A stretch of 64,000 nucleotides of DNA, from NCBI RefSeq assembly GCF_030269125.1, contig NZ_BSSM01000009.1, positions 1-64,000 on the forward strand, written 5' to 3'. Under the pieces are notes generated by a model. It searched no databases. It saw only the letters and a program-made list of their open reading frames with translations, and was not told the origin of the DNA. This DNA comes from Streptomyces hygroscopicus subsp. hygroscopicus (GTDB lineage: Bacteria; Actinomycetota; Actinomycetes; Streptomycetales; Streptomycetaceae). Both the position numbers and the translations under genes were made by a program. Below, piece after piece: positions 49,965-57,905 of this stretch. Each line of letters begins with the position of its first letter. Position 1 is the stretch's first letter.

Positions 49965-51635
49965 ATGGGTGACTTCGCGGAGGTCATGGTGTCCAGGGCC
50001 GACATCGCCCGGTTCGCCGGGGTGAAGCGCCCCGCGGTGACGAACTGGGAACGCCGGCACTCGGACTTCCCCCAGCCGGTCGGGTCGCCGGACGAAGGGC
50101 CCGCGGACATCGAGGTCTTCTCGGCGGCGGAGGTACTGGCCTGGCTCGAACAGCGAGTCATCCCAGCGAACGCCCGGCGGACCGGGGAACCGGCAGGAAA
50201 GACCTACGGTGACCGATTTCGGGTCTCGCTCGGCGGAACACCGGCCGGGGGGCTCCTCAAGGTCGTGGACCGGCTCAGCGATGCGGAGGCGGAACGATTC
50301 CGCGGTGCCCTGTCCCAGGCCGACTACGTCACCTTCCTGCTGGCCCTCCTCTATGTCCGGGTGTGCCTGCCGGACGAGTGGGACGGGATCCTGGGGGACT
50401 CCCGCATGTTCCCCCGGCTCACCTCCGGGCCGTCGCCGGCGCGCAGGCTCGCGACAGCGGTCCGGAGGGGGCTGGGGCCGGAAGTCGAGCGTCTTCTGCT
50501 CGCCCAGTCCCGGAACCTGGACGAGCACCGTCTGGTCGACATCGTCGGGCTGCTGGAAGGCACGGGCCCGGTATGCCCGTCCGAACATGCTCGCGCCTTC
50601 GAACGGCTCATGGCCCGCTACCGCGATCTCATGGGGCCGAGAGCGGGGGACTTCTTCACCCCCCGGGCCGCCGTCGATGTCATCACCAAGCTCGTCACCG
50701 ATCCCGGTCGGGAAGTCAGGAGTGTGCACGACCCGTTTGTCAGGGCTGGCGAGCTGCTGGCCGCCGCGTGGGAGGCGACGACGGCGGCCCAGGACCGTCC
50801 CGTCGAGGTGAGCGGAGCGGGAGTGGGCGAGCATCCGCTGGCGCTGGCAGGCATGAACCTGGCCCTGCACGGCGCTTCCGCGGATCTCCGGGTGGGGAAC
50901 ACGGCGCCCTCGGCCGGGCATGATCCCTTGCCCCGGAACGTCGACATCATCCTCACGAATCCCCCGTTCAACCAAAGACTGGGCGATGCCGTCGATCGTG
51001 CGCACTGGCGGTACGGCGTGCCGCCCACGCACAACGCCAACTTCGACTGGCTTCAGTACGTGGTGGCCCGGCTGCGGCCCGGTGGCCGGGCGGCAGTCCT
51101 CATGCCCGACATCGCAGCGCTTTCCGCCAACCCGGCGGAAGGCAGGATCCGGGCGGGGATGGTGGAGGACGGTGCCGTAGAAGCACTGGTCGCCCTGCCC
51201 CCTCAGCTCTTCACGACGACGAGTATCCGGGTGATGATCTGGCTGTTGCGGCATCCGACGGGCACGTGCGACGAGATCCTCTTCGTCGATGCCAGTCGCC
51301 TCGGCTCGCTCGTCTCCCGTACCCGGCGGGAGCTGGACTCGGACGAGAGCCGACGCATCCTCGAGGAATACCGGTCCTGGACCACTGCTCGGACAGGGGG
51401 CGGCACCTTCACGGGGACCGAGGGCCTGAGCCGGGCTGTGCCCATCGAGAAGATCCGGGAAATGGAATACACCCTGAGCCCCTCCTTCTACGTGCCGAGC
51501 GGCTCGTCGGCTGACGCGTACCGCGCGGAGCCCGCGGACTTGGCCGCACTGTCCGGAAGGCTGACCGAACTGCACGTGCGGGCCCGGGAGGCGGACGACG
51601 CGGTGCAAACGATGCTGGGGAGGTACGGGCTGTGA
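49965..51635 (+). CDS. N6-adenine DNA methyltransferase (HsdM-like)
   Basis: A 556-residue methyltransferase of the type I HsdM family. An N-terminal helix-turn-helix (residues 8-65, SRADIARFAGVKRPAVTNWERR) is not part of usual HsdM. The core has GDFFTPRAAV (228-237), a degenerate SAM motif I DPFVRAGELL (256-265; usual form DPxCGSG), and catalytic NPPF (332-335). The motif I change (Arg-Ala-Gly) may weaken SAM binding. GGAGAGG precedes the ATG. It overlaps the specificity gene by 4 nt. No restriction subunit is near. Confidence 0.87.
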   Translation: MGDFAEVMVSRADIARFAGVKRPAVTNWERRHSDFPQPVGSPDEGPADIEVFSAAEVLAWLEQRVIPANARRTGEPAGKTYGDRFRVSLGGTPAGGLLKVVDRLSDAEAERFRGALSQADYVTFLLALLYVRVCLPDEWDGILGDSRMFPRLTSGPSPARRLATAVRRGLGPEVERLLLAQSRNLDEHRLVDIVGLLEGTGPVCPSEHARAFERLMARYRDLMGPRAGDFFTPRAAVDVITKLVTDPGREVRSVHDPFVRAGELLAAAWEATTAAQDRPVEVSGAGVGEHPLALAGMNLALHGASADLRVGNTAPSAGHDPLPRNVDIILTNPPFNQRLGDAVDRAHWRYGVPPTHNANFDWLQYVVARLRPGGRAAVLMPDIAALSANPAEGRIRAGMVEDGAVEALVALPPQLFTTTSIRVMIWLLRHPTGTCDEILFVDASRLGSLVSRTRRELDSDESRRILEEYRSWTTARTGGGTFTGTEGLSRAVPIEKIREMEYTLSPSFYVPSGSSADAYRAEPADLAALSGRLTELHVRAREADDAVQTMLGRYGL

Positions 51636-52300
51636 GCGAGGAGGGTGTGGCCGGTCTCCCTGAGGGATGGGCACGTGTCGCTCTCGGGAAGATCTGCGAC
51701 ATCCAGGCGGGTGGCCCGGCCCTGCGCAAGAAGGACCAGGTGCGGGCCGGCGTCCCCGTGGTCCGACCCGGCGATCTCCGGCACCGGAGGGTCTCGGCCC
51801 ACACCGTGGCGCACCTCGATCCCGAGCACGCGCGCGGACTGTTCAGGTACCGGCTGGCCGCGGGCGACATCCTGGTCACTCGTACGGGGACGGTGGGGCG
51901 GGCTGCACTGGTCACCGAAGGGGAGAGCGGGTGGCTCTACAACACCCATCTTCTCCGTGTCCGTGCGCACGACCCGAGCCAGGCGCCGTACCTGCTCGCT
52001 TTCCTGGCCGACCGACGAGTGGTCGACTGGCTGGAGCGCCGTGCGGCCGGTACGACCGGCATGCGGTCGGTCGGCGTGCGCACCCTGAAGGACCTTCCGG
52101 TGTCGCTGCCCCCGCTCGACCGGCAGCGGGATATCGGGGCGGCGCTCAACGCGGTCGACGAGAAGCTCAGAGTGCACGAGGAGATCGTCCGGACGACCAC
52201 GGAACTCCGCGAGACCCTGGCGGAACTCCTGATGACGGATCGGATGCCGCGACCTCGGTCGTTCGGGACGGGGGAGGCCGGCTCCTCACGTACGACGTGA
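51632..52300 (+). CDS. Half-size restriction specificity subunit (HsdS-like)
   Basis: A 222-residue protein with one target-recognition domain (about residues 10-175; GKICDIQAGGPALRKK, RLAAGDILVTRTGTVGRAAL, LYNTHLLRVR) and one conserved helical spacer (LPPLDRQRDIGAALNAVDEKL). Full HsdS has two such halves, so this one should act as a dimer and read a palindromic target. GTG 51632 overlaps the methyltransferase stop (GTGA), fixing the start. It ends 75 bp before nur. Confidence 0.86.
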   Translation: MSEEGVAGLPEGWARVALGKICDIQAGGPALRKKDQVRAGVPVVRPGDLRHRRVSAHTVAHLDPEHARGLFRYRLAAGDILVTRTGTVGRAALVTEGESGWLYNTHLLRVRAHDPSQAPYLLAFLADRRVVDWLERRAAGTTGMRSVGVRTLKDLPVSLPPLDRQRDIGAALNAVDEKLRVHEEIVRTTTELRETLAELLMTDRMPRPRSFGTGEAGSSRTT

Positions 52301-52375
52301 TCGAGACCGTCGGAGTCCCGCTGGGCGGCACCGACAGGCTCTCCGTGCGACGGGCGTGGTTCTAGACTCGTCGGT

Positions 52376-52813
52376 GTGGTGAGCACCGACTGGAAGAGCG
52401 ACCTCAGGCAGCGCGGTTACCGGCTGACTCCGCAACGGCAGCTTGTCCTCGAAGCCGTGGACACCCTCGAACACGCGACCCCCGACGACATCCTCGTGGA
52501 AGTGAGGAAGACGGCGTCGGGGGTCAACATTTCCACCGTCTACCGCACGCTGGAGCTGCTGGAGGAGCTGGGCCTGGTCAGCCATGCCCACCTGGGGCAC
52601 GGTGCGCCGACCTACCACCTCGCCGACCGGCACCACCATCTGCACCTGGTGTGCCGTGACTGCGAGAACGTCATCGAGGCCGACGTGAGCGTGGCGGCGG
52701 AGTTCACCGCCAAGCTGCGGCGGCAGTTCGGCTTCGACACCGACATGAAGCACTTCGCGATCTTCGGCCGGTGCAAGGACTGTTCCCTGAAGAGTTCAAC
52801 TACCACGTCGTAG
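52376..52813 (+). CDS. nur: Nickel-responsive Fur-family regulator Nur
   Basis: A 145-residue Fur-family repressor that closely resembles S. coelicolor Nur (SCO4180, recalled sequence and length). The winged helix (RGYRLTPQRQLVLEAVDTLE) is followed by metal ligands His33, His70, His72, His86-88 and His90 and two CxxC sites (VCRDC; RCKDC). It represses nickel uptake and the iron superoxide dismutase when nickel is present. TAGACT (52365-52370) lies 5 nt before the GTG, with no ribosome binding site, so the message is leaderless. Confidence 0.92.
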   Translation: MVSTDWKSDLRQRGYRLTPQRQLVLEAVDTLEHATPDDILVEVRKTASGVNISTVYRTLELLEELGLVSHAHLGHGAPTYHLADRHHHLHLVCRDCENVIEADVSVAAEFTAKLRRQFGFDTDMKHFAIFGRCKDCSLKSSTTTS

Positions 52814-52823
52814 GCTTGCCCGT

Positions 52824-53789
52824 ATGAAGAGCCCACTGCTGTCCCTGCCCGGCGCCGTCCCCGCCGAGGGTGTGGACGAAGGCGTCGCCGCCCACTACGG
52901 CGACCTGTTCCGTGAGCAGCGCGCACTCGCCGACGGCGCCGGTTTCGTCGACCTCTCGCACCGCGGTGTGATCACCGTCAGCGGCGAGGACCGGCTGAGC
53001 TGGCTGCACCTGCTGCTCACCCAGCACGTCAGCGAGCTGCCCGCCGGCCAGGCCACCGAGGCGCTGATCCTGTCGGCGAACGGGCACATCGAGCACGCCC
53101 TGTACCTGGTGGACGACGGTACGACGGTGTGGGCGCACGTCGAGCCGGGCACGCGGGAGGCGCTGGTCGCGTACCTGGAGTCGATGAAGTTCTTCTACCG
53201 GGTGGAGGTCGCCGACCGCACCGCCGACTTCGCGGTCGTGCACCTGCCCGCCGGTTCCATCGCCGAGGTGCCCGAGGGGGTCGTCGTACGGGAGACGGCG
53301 TACGGCCGCGACCTCTTCCTGCCGCGCGCGGACCTGGAGTCCTTCGCGGCGACGCACGGGCCGGCCGCGGGGCTGCTCGCGCACGAGGCGCTGCGGGTGG
53401 AGCAGCACCGGCCGCGGCTCGGGTTCGAGACGGATCACCGTACGATCCCGCACGAGCTGGGGTGGATCGGCAGCGCCGTACACCTCCAGAAGGGGTGCTA
53501 CCGCGGGCAGGAGACCGTCGCCCGCGTCCAGAACCTCGGCAAGCCGCCGCGCCGGCTCGTCTTCCTCCACCTCGACGGCAGCGACGTGCACCTGCCGGCG
53601 CCGGGCACGGAGATCCGCCTCGCGGACGAGGGCCCCGACGGCCGGAAGATCGGCTTCGTCACGTCGTCGGTCCGCCACCACGAGCTGGGGCCGGTGGCGC
53701 TCGCCCTGGTCAAGCGGAACGTGCCGGTCGACGCGAGGCTCCTGGCCGGGGACACGGCCGCGGCCCAGGAGGTCGTGGTCGAGCCGTAG
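52824..53789 (+). CDS. ygfZ: Folate-binding protein YgfZ
   Basis: A 321-residue GcvT-like tetrahydrofolate-binding protein. The diagnostic KGCYRGQE stretch is present near residue 223. YgfZ assists maintenance of iron-sulfur clusters of enzymes such as MiaB. ATG 52824 follows nur by 10 nt, so it can be read from the nur transcript. Length is normal. Confidence 0.92.
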   Translation: MKSPLLSLPGAVPAEGVDEGVAAHYGDLFREQRALADGAGFVDLSHRGVITVSGEDRLSWLHLLLTQHVSELPAGQATEALILSANGHIEHALYLVDDGTTVWAHVEPGTREALVAYLESMKFFYRVEVADRTADFAVVHLPAGSIAEVPEGVVVRETAYGRDLFLPRADLESFAATHGPAAGLLAHEALRVEQHRPRLGFETDHRTIPHELGWIGSAVHLQKGCYRGQETVARVQNLGKPPRRLVFLHLDGSDVHLPAPGTEIRLADEGPDGRKIGFVTSSVRHHELGPVALALVKRNVPVDARLLAGDTAAAQEVVVEP

Positions 53790-53810
53790 TCCGTCCGGCC
53801 GCGGCCGCTC

Positions 53811-54236
53811 CTACATCTCCAGCAGGACCGTGAAGGGCCCGTCGTTCGTCAGCGACACCCGCATCTTCGCGCCGAACCGCCCGGTCGCCACCGTCGCGCC
53901 CAGCGCCCGCAGCTGGGCCACGACCTCCTCGACCAGCGGTTCGGCGACATCGCCCGGTGCCGCCGCGTTCCAGGTGGGGCGGCGGCCCTTGCGGGCGTCG
54001 CCGTAGAGGGTGAACTGGCTGATGACGAGCAGCGGGGCGTCCATGTCGCTGCACGAGCGCTCCTCGGACAGCATCCGGACGGACCAGAGTTTGCGGGCCA
54101 GCTGCGCCGCCTGGTCCTTGGTGTCCGTGTGGGTCACGCCCACGAGGACGCACAGGCCCTCGCCCTCGATCGCGCCCACCGTCTCGCCGTCCACGACGAC
54201 GCTCGCGCCGTCCACTCTCTGCACCACCGCTCGCAT
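53811..54236 (-). CDS. dtd: D-aminoacyl-tRNA deacylase
   Basis: A 141-residue DTD that removes D-amino acids from mischarged tRNA. MRAVVQRV, SQFTLYGD and the Gly-cisPro motif in TNDGPFT are present; the last usually reads GPVT. ATG 54236 is chosen because the family always starts there; longer in-frame ATG codons (54245, 54272) are not needed. It is convergent with ygfZ, with 21 bp between stops. Confidence 0.92.
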   Translation of the reverse strand: MRAVVQRVDGASVVVDGETVGAIEGEGLCVLVGVTHTDTKDQAAQLARKLWSVRMLSEERSCSDMDAPLLVISQFTLYGDARKGRRPTWNAAAPGDVAEPLVEEVVAQLRALGATVATGRFGAKMRVSLTNDGPFTVLLEM

Positions 54237-54395
54237 GCGGACCATGATGCCGGGTCCCGGAAGAACGGTCACAGGCGGACCCTTATGGAACCCTTACCGC
54301 CCATCTGGGGCTGTTCGGGGGCACTCGGTCCCATACTGTGCGCGGGGGGTGGCACGATGCTGTCACACGCCGGTCGAGGGGACGGTTCGAACCAC

Positions 54396-54989
54396 ATGAG
54401 CACATCCAGCACCAGCGAGCTGCCGGCCCCGCAGGGGACGTACCGGCCGCCCGTGCAGCGCGCCGACGAGCCGAAGGGCACGCTGGTGCCGCCGGCGCCC
54501 GAGCTGCCCCGGCTGAGCCTGCCCGAGCTGCGCGCGCTGCGTCGCGACGCCCAGCGCGACGAGGCGGATCTCAGCTATGTGCGGCGCCTGTTGCAGGGCC
54601 GGATCGACATCCTGCACGCGGAACTGGCCCGCCGCGGCCGCGCGTCCGTGCCCGCGCCGAAGGACGCCTCCGTGGTCGAGCGGCTCCCCGAGATCCTGCG
54701 CGACGCCCCGGCCCGCCAGCGCTCCTCGGCCCGCCACGTCACCGTCGGCACCCCGCGGGGCGAGGAGGTGCGACGGCTCGCGGCCGAGATGCTCGGCGAG
54801 GTGGAGCTGAGTGACCTCACCGCCCGCACGGATCTCGAACTGTCCGCCGCGCTCGGCCGGTTGGTGCGCTACGAGCAGGAGGTGTCCCGGCGGCGGCAGC
54901 GGCTCCAGCACACCGCCGACGGGTGCAGCGGGGAGATCGCCCGCCGCTACCGGGTGGGCGAGGCGCAGGTGGACGACCTCCTGGTGTGA
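54396..54989 (+). CDS. rsiG: c-di-GMP-binding anti-sigma factor RsiG (AmfC)
   Basis: A 197-residue helical protein known as AmfC, shown in S. venezuelae to be RsiG, which holds sporulation sigma factor WhiG inactive when loaded with c-di-GMP. Both copies of the ligand motif E-x3-S-x2-R-x3-Q-x3-D are perfect: Glu56-Ser60-Arg63-Gln67-Asp71 and Glu160-Ser164-Arg167-Gln171-Asp175. Two long antiparallel helices carrying these motifs fit the structure. The first 40 residues are disordered. ATG 54396 has weak upstream purines. Confidence 0.92.
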   Translation: MSTSSTSELPAPQGTYRPPVQRADEPKGTLVPPAPELPRLSLPELRALRRDAQRDEADLSYVRRLLQGRIDILHAELARRGRASVPAPKDASVVERLPEILRDAPARQRSSARHVTVGTPRGEEVRRLAAEMLGEVELSDLTARTDLELSAALGRLVRYEQEVSRRRQRLQHTADGCSGEIARRYRVGEAQVDDLLV

Positions 54990-55049
54990 CGGGACCGCGG
55001 GGCGGAAATCGGCAGGACACCGGGCGGTTCGGATGCCTACGGTGGGCCC

Positions 55050-56285
55050 ATGAACGACGTCCGTACCGCCACCGAAGCCGACTTCGACGACTGGCAGCGT
55101 GCCCTGTCCGTCGGGTTCACCCAGCCCCCGGCCCTGGCCCGTGAGCAACTCGACGCCCGCCGCAGGGACTTCGTGCCGGGGCGGTATCTGGGGGCCGTCG
55201 ACGGCGGCCGCTGGGTGGCCACCTTCCGCTCCTTCGGGCAGGAGCTGACCACCGTGGGCGGCGGCGTGGTCCCCGCCGACGCCATCAGCAGCGTGACCGT
55301 CAGCCCGACGCACCGCCGCCGCGGCCTGCTGAGCCGCATGATGGCCGAGGACCTCGCGGCGGCGCGGGAGCGCGGGGACGTCGTCGCCACGCTGCTCGCG
55401 GCCGAGTACCCGATCTACGGCCGGTTCGGGTTCGGACCGGCCACCTGGACGAGCCGGTGGACCGTCGAGGTCCCGCGGGCCGGCCTCGACCCGCGCTGGT
55501 CGGGCCCGGAGGACGGCGGCCGGATCGAGCTGCTCGACGGCGAGGAGGTGCGCAAGCTGGGCCCGGAGCTGTACGACCGCTTCCGCGTGCGGCAGCCCGG
55601 CGCGGTCAGCCGGGACCAGCTGTGGTGGGAGCGGTTCACCGGGGCCCTGCGCGCCCACGCCGAGTTCACCGAGCCGTTCCACGCCCTCTACCGCGCGCCC
55701 TCCGGCGAGGCCCAGGGCCTGGTGACGTACCGGTGCGACGACACCTGGACGGGTCAGCAGCCCGATCAGACGGCGCGCGTGCAGCGGCTGTTCGGGACCA
55801 CCGCGGCGGCCGAGCGCGCCCTGTGGCGCTATGTGTGCTCCATCGACTGGATCACCAAGGTGGAGACCGGCGGCCGCGGCCCCGACGACCTGCTCCCGCA
55901 CTTCCTGTCCGACCCGCGCGCCGCCCGGATCGTCGATCACGCGGACTTCCTGTGGGTGCGGATCCTGGACGTCGTACGGGCCCTGGAGGCGCGCACGTAC
56001 GACCGCGAGGGCGCGGTGGTGCTGGAGATCGTGGACGACGCCGGGTACGCCGGGGGGCGGTACCGGCTGGAGGTCTCGCCGGAGGGCGCGTCCTGCACGC
56101 CCACCGCGGCCAGCGCCGATCTGACTCTCGGCGTACAGGAGTTGGCGTCCGTGTGGCTCGGCGGCGAGTCGCTGCTGCGGCTCACCGCGCTGGGCCGGGT
56201 ACGGGAGGAGCGAGAGGGCGCCGCCCGGCAGGCCGACGCCCTGTTCCGCTCGTCCGGGCGCCCGTGGTGCCCGGACGACTTCTGA
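55050..56285 (+). CDS. Eis-like GNAT acetyltransferase
   Basis: A 411-residue protein of the Eis family: an N-terminal GNAT domain with acetyl-CoA motif SVTVSPTHRRRGLL (about residues 72-95), a middle GNAT-like domain and a C-terminal SCP2-like domain (ADLTLGVQELASVWLGGESLLRLTALGRV). Eis enzymes acetylate amines of aminoglycosides or other substrates; the C-terminal carboxylate serves in catalysis, and this one ends in Phe (DDF), as seen in Eis relatives. ATG 55050 follows rsiG by 60 nt. Confidence 0.9.
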   Translation: MNDVRTATEADFDDWQRALSVGFTQPPALAREQLDARRRDFVPGRYLGAVDGGRWVATFRSFGQELTTVGGGVVPADAISSVTVSPTHRRRGLLSRMMAEDLAAARERGDVVATLLAAEYPIYGRFGFGPATWTSRWTVEVPRAGLDPRWSGPEDGGRIELLDGEEVRKLGPELYDRFRVRQPGAVSRDQLWWERFTGALRAHAEFTEPFHALYRAPSGEAQGLVTYRCDDTWTGQQPDQTARVQRLFGTTAAAERALWRYVCSIDWITKVETGGRGPDDLLPHFLSDPRAARIVDHADFLWVRILDVVRALEARTYDREGAVVLEIVDDAGYAGGRYRLEVSPEGASCTPTAASADLTLGVQELASVWLGGESLLRLTALGRVREEREGAARQADALFRSSGRPWCPDDF

Positions 56286-56333
56286 CCGCTCCCCTCCTCC
56301 GGCGGCGGTGAACTGTTCATCCGTAGCGAGCTG

Positions 56334-56448
56334 TTCAGTTGTGGCTGTGCTGTGCGGTCTTCAGTTGTGCACGTCTTCGTCCGTGCCGGTCTTCAGTTGT
56401 GGCTGTGCGTGTCGTGTTCAGTTGTCGGCGTCTTCAGTTGTGACTGTG
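56334..56448. repeat. Short direct repeats TTCAGTTGT
   Basis: Five exact copies of TTCAGTTGT begin at 56334, 56360, 56392, 56417 and 56433, and a weak one (TTCATCCGT) at 56316. Three extend to 16 nt: TTCAGTTGTGGCTGTG at 56334 and 56392 and a one-base variant at 56433. They fill a low-GC patch in the 359-bp gap upstream of a GntR gene. Spacing is 26, 32, 25 and 16 bp. They could be operators or a small tandem-repeat relic. Confidence 0.7.
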
Positions 56449-56541
56449 CGCTTCGCCGGCCGTCCCCGGTCCGGGCTCCCGGCTCCCCTCCGGATCGGGG
56501 CCCGGTACGGCCAACCACTGGGAAGCTTGACCATGTCAGCC

Positions 56542-56558
56542 AAGTTGGCTGCCAACTT
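56542..56558. promoter_or_regulatory. Inverted repeat upstream of the first DevA-type GntR gene
   Basis: AAGTTGGC-T-GCCAACTT is a perfect inverted repeat with 8-nt arms, 87 bp ahead of the GTG. A lone AAGTTGGC half-site recurs at 56616. The same half-site forms an inverted repeat in front of devA, so both promoters probably share a regulator. The TAGGGT -10 box at 56633 precedes a leaderless start. Confidence 0.65.
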
Positions 56559-56644
56559 ATCTGTACTTATCTCCGTTGGAAGGCGTCTCATAACCAGCTG
56601 TCGGTGAACTGCCGTAAGTTGGCGGGAAGTTGTAGGGTTTGTCC

Positions 56645-57541
56645 GTGGACCCGGAGCACGCCTCCGTCAGGGAACCCCGCGCGTCCCGCGCGTCCCACCG
56701 GGAGATCGCCGACGAGCTGCGCAGCCGGATCAGGTCCGGGAAGCTGCGCCCGGGACAGCGCATGCCCACCCAGGCCGAACTGGGCGAGGAGTTCGGCGCG
56801 GAGCGCGGCGCGGTCCGCGAGGCCCTGCGCATCCTCCACGCGGAGCGGTTGCTCACCGGCGCGACCAAGGGCAGCCCGGCCAGGGTGGCGCAAGGGGCGC
56901 GGCCGCCGTGGCCGGCCGCTCCGCCGCAGCCCACCGTGGTGGGGCTCGGCCCGCGCGTCGCCGCCGCCTTCGCCGCCCCGCACGTGCGGATCGACGCGCT
57001 CTGCCTGACCGCCGTGTCGCTCACGCTGGCCGTCGGCGAGCAGCTGCGGCTGATCCATGCGGGTGAACTGAAACCGGCCAAGATCGACCTGCGGGTGCTG
57101 CTGCCCAGTCGCCGGATCGAGCTGGCCTTCCCGGCCCCGGTGGACCCGGCGAGCGCCGACGACGGCGTGCTGCTGCACGACCGCTGGCTGGCGGTGCGCA
57201 ACGCCCAGGGCATGGTGCTGCGGCAGAACCTGCTGGCCCTGCGCACCACGCACGGCATCGACGTCCGGCTGACCTTCCGCGCCCTGCCGTTCACCCCGCC
57301 GGTCAAGCTGTATCTGCTCAACGAGGCGGAGGCGCTGTTCGCGTACTACACGCTGGGGCGCCGCGAGCAGGAGTTCGGCCGGGAGTCCCGCCAGCTCTAC
57401 GACGCCGACGGCACGCGCTCGATGCTGTTCGCCTTCGCGCCGGACGCGGGGGCGCGGGACACCGCCTTCGTGGCGGAGTCCCGGCGGTGGTTCGAGGCGT
57501 TGTGGGAGACGATCAGCTCCGACCTGGAACTGACGCCGTAG
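56645..57541 (+). CDS. GntR family regulator, DevA paralog
   Basis: A 298-residue regulator with an N-terminal GntR winged helix (about residues 18-75, GKLRPGQRMPTQAELGEEFGAERGAV) and a long C-terminal domain matching DevA along its whole length (VRIDALCLTAVSLTLAVGE, LRTTHGIDVRLTFRALPFTPPVKLYLLNE). It lies 365 bp upstream of devA. The GTG at 56645 is 7 nt after TAGGGT, so leaderless; a TTG two codons before is an alternative. From memory this is the SCO4188 position. Confidence 0.88.
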   Translation: MDPEHASVREPRASRASHREIADELRSRIRSGKLRPGQRMPTQAELGEEFGAERGAVREALRILHAERLLTGATKGSPARVAQGARPPWPAAPPQPTVVGLGPRVAAAFAAPHVRIDALCLTAVSLTLAVGEQLRLIHAGELKPAKIDLRVLLPSRRIELAFPAPVDPASADDGVLLHDRWLAVRNAQGMVLRQNLLALRTTHGIDVRLTFRALPFTPPVKLYLLNEAEALFAYYTLGRREQEFGRESRQLYDADGTRSMLFAFAPDAGARDTAFVAESRRWFEALWETISSDLELTP

Positions 57542-57548
57542 GGCCGGG

Positions 57549-57737
57549 TCAGAGGGCGGGGCCCGTCAGGAGCACCGCGAGCAGGACCGCGCCCGCGGAG
57601 CTGACCGCCGGGTTCCTGGCCTTGTGGCCGACGCCGAGCAGGAGCAGGCCGAGGGCGCCGGCGGTGCCGTACTTCCACTGGACGAGCTGTTCGAAGCCGA
57701 GGACGAGGAGGGCGGACAGGAGGGCGAGGGCGGGCAC
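57549..57737 (-). CDS. Small hydrophobic membrane protein
   Basis: A 62-residue protein with three hydrophobic stretches covering almost its whole length (ALALLSALLVLGFEQLV, TAGALGLLLLGVG, SSAGAVLLAVLLTGPAL). AAGGGGGAT lies 6 nt ahead of the GTG at 57737, which decides this start. It lies between the two DevA-type genes on the opposite strand; from memory S. coelicolor has an equivalent (SCO4189). The function is unknown. Confidence 0.75.
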   Translation of the reverse strand: MPALALLSALLVLGFEQLVQWKYGTAGALGLLLLGVGHKARNPAVSSAGAVLLAVLLTGPAL

Positions 57738-57790
57738 GGCGAATCCCCCTTCGGATGCCGATGGAGAAACGGGTGGGAGGCAAAACCTCC

Positions 57791-57818
57791 GCCAACTTGG
57801 AAAAGTTGGCAACCAACT
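57791..57818. promoter_or_regulatory. Overlapping inverted repeats upstream of devA
   Basis: GCCAACTT-GGAA-AAGTTGGC (57791-57810) is a perfect 8-nt-arm inverted repeat, overlapped by AGTTGG-CAA-CCAACT (57804-57818). The half-site AAGTTGGC is the same as in the repeat upstream of the paralog. A likely operator of DevA or its paralog, in both promoters. Confidence 0.68.
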
Positions 57819-57905
57819 CTGTTTAAGTTGTCCCCACTTGGTGGCACTACATAAACAACTTTTCAGCAACTCCCTTCAGATGGAGGGAAGTTGTAACGTT
57901 TGGTG

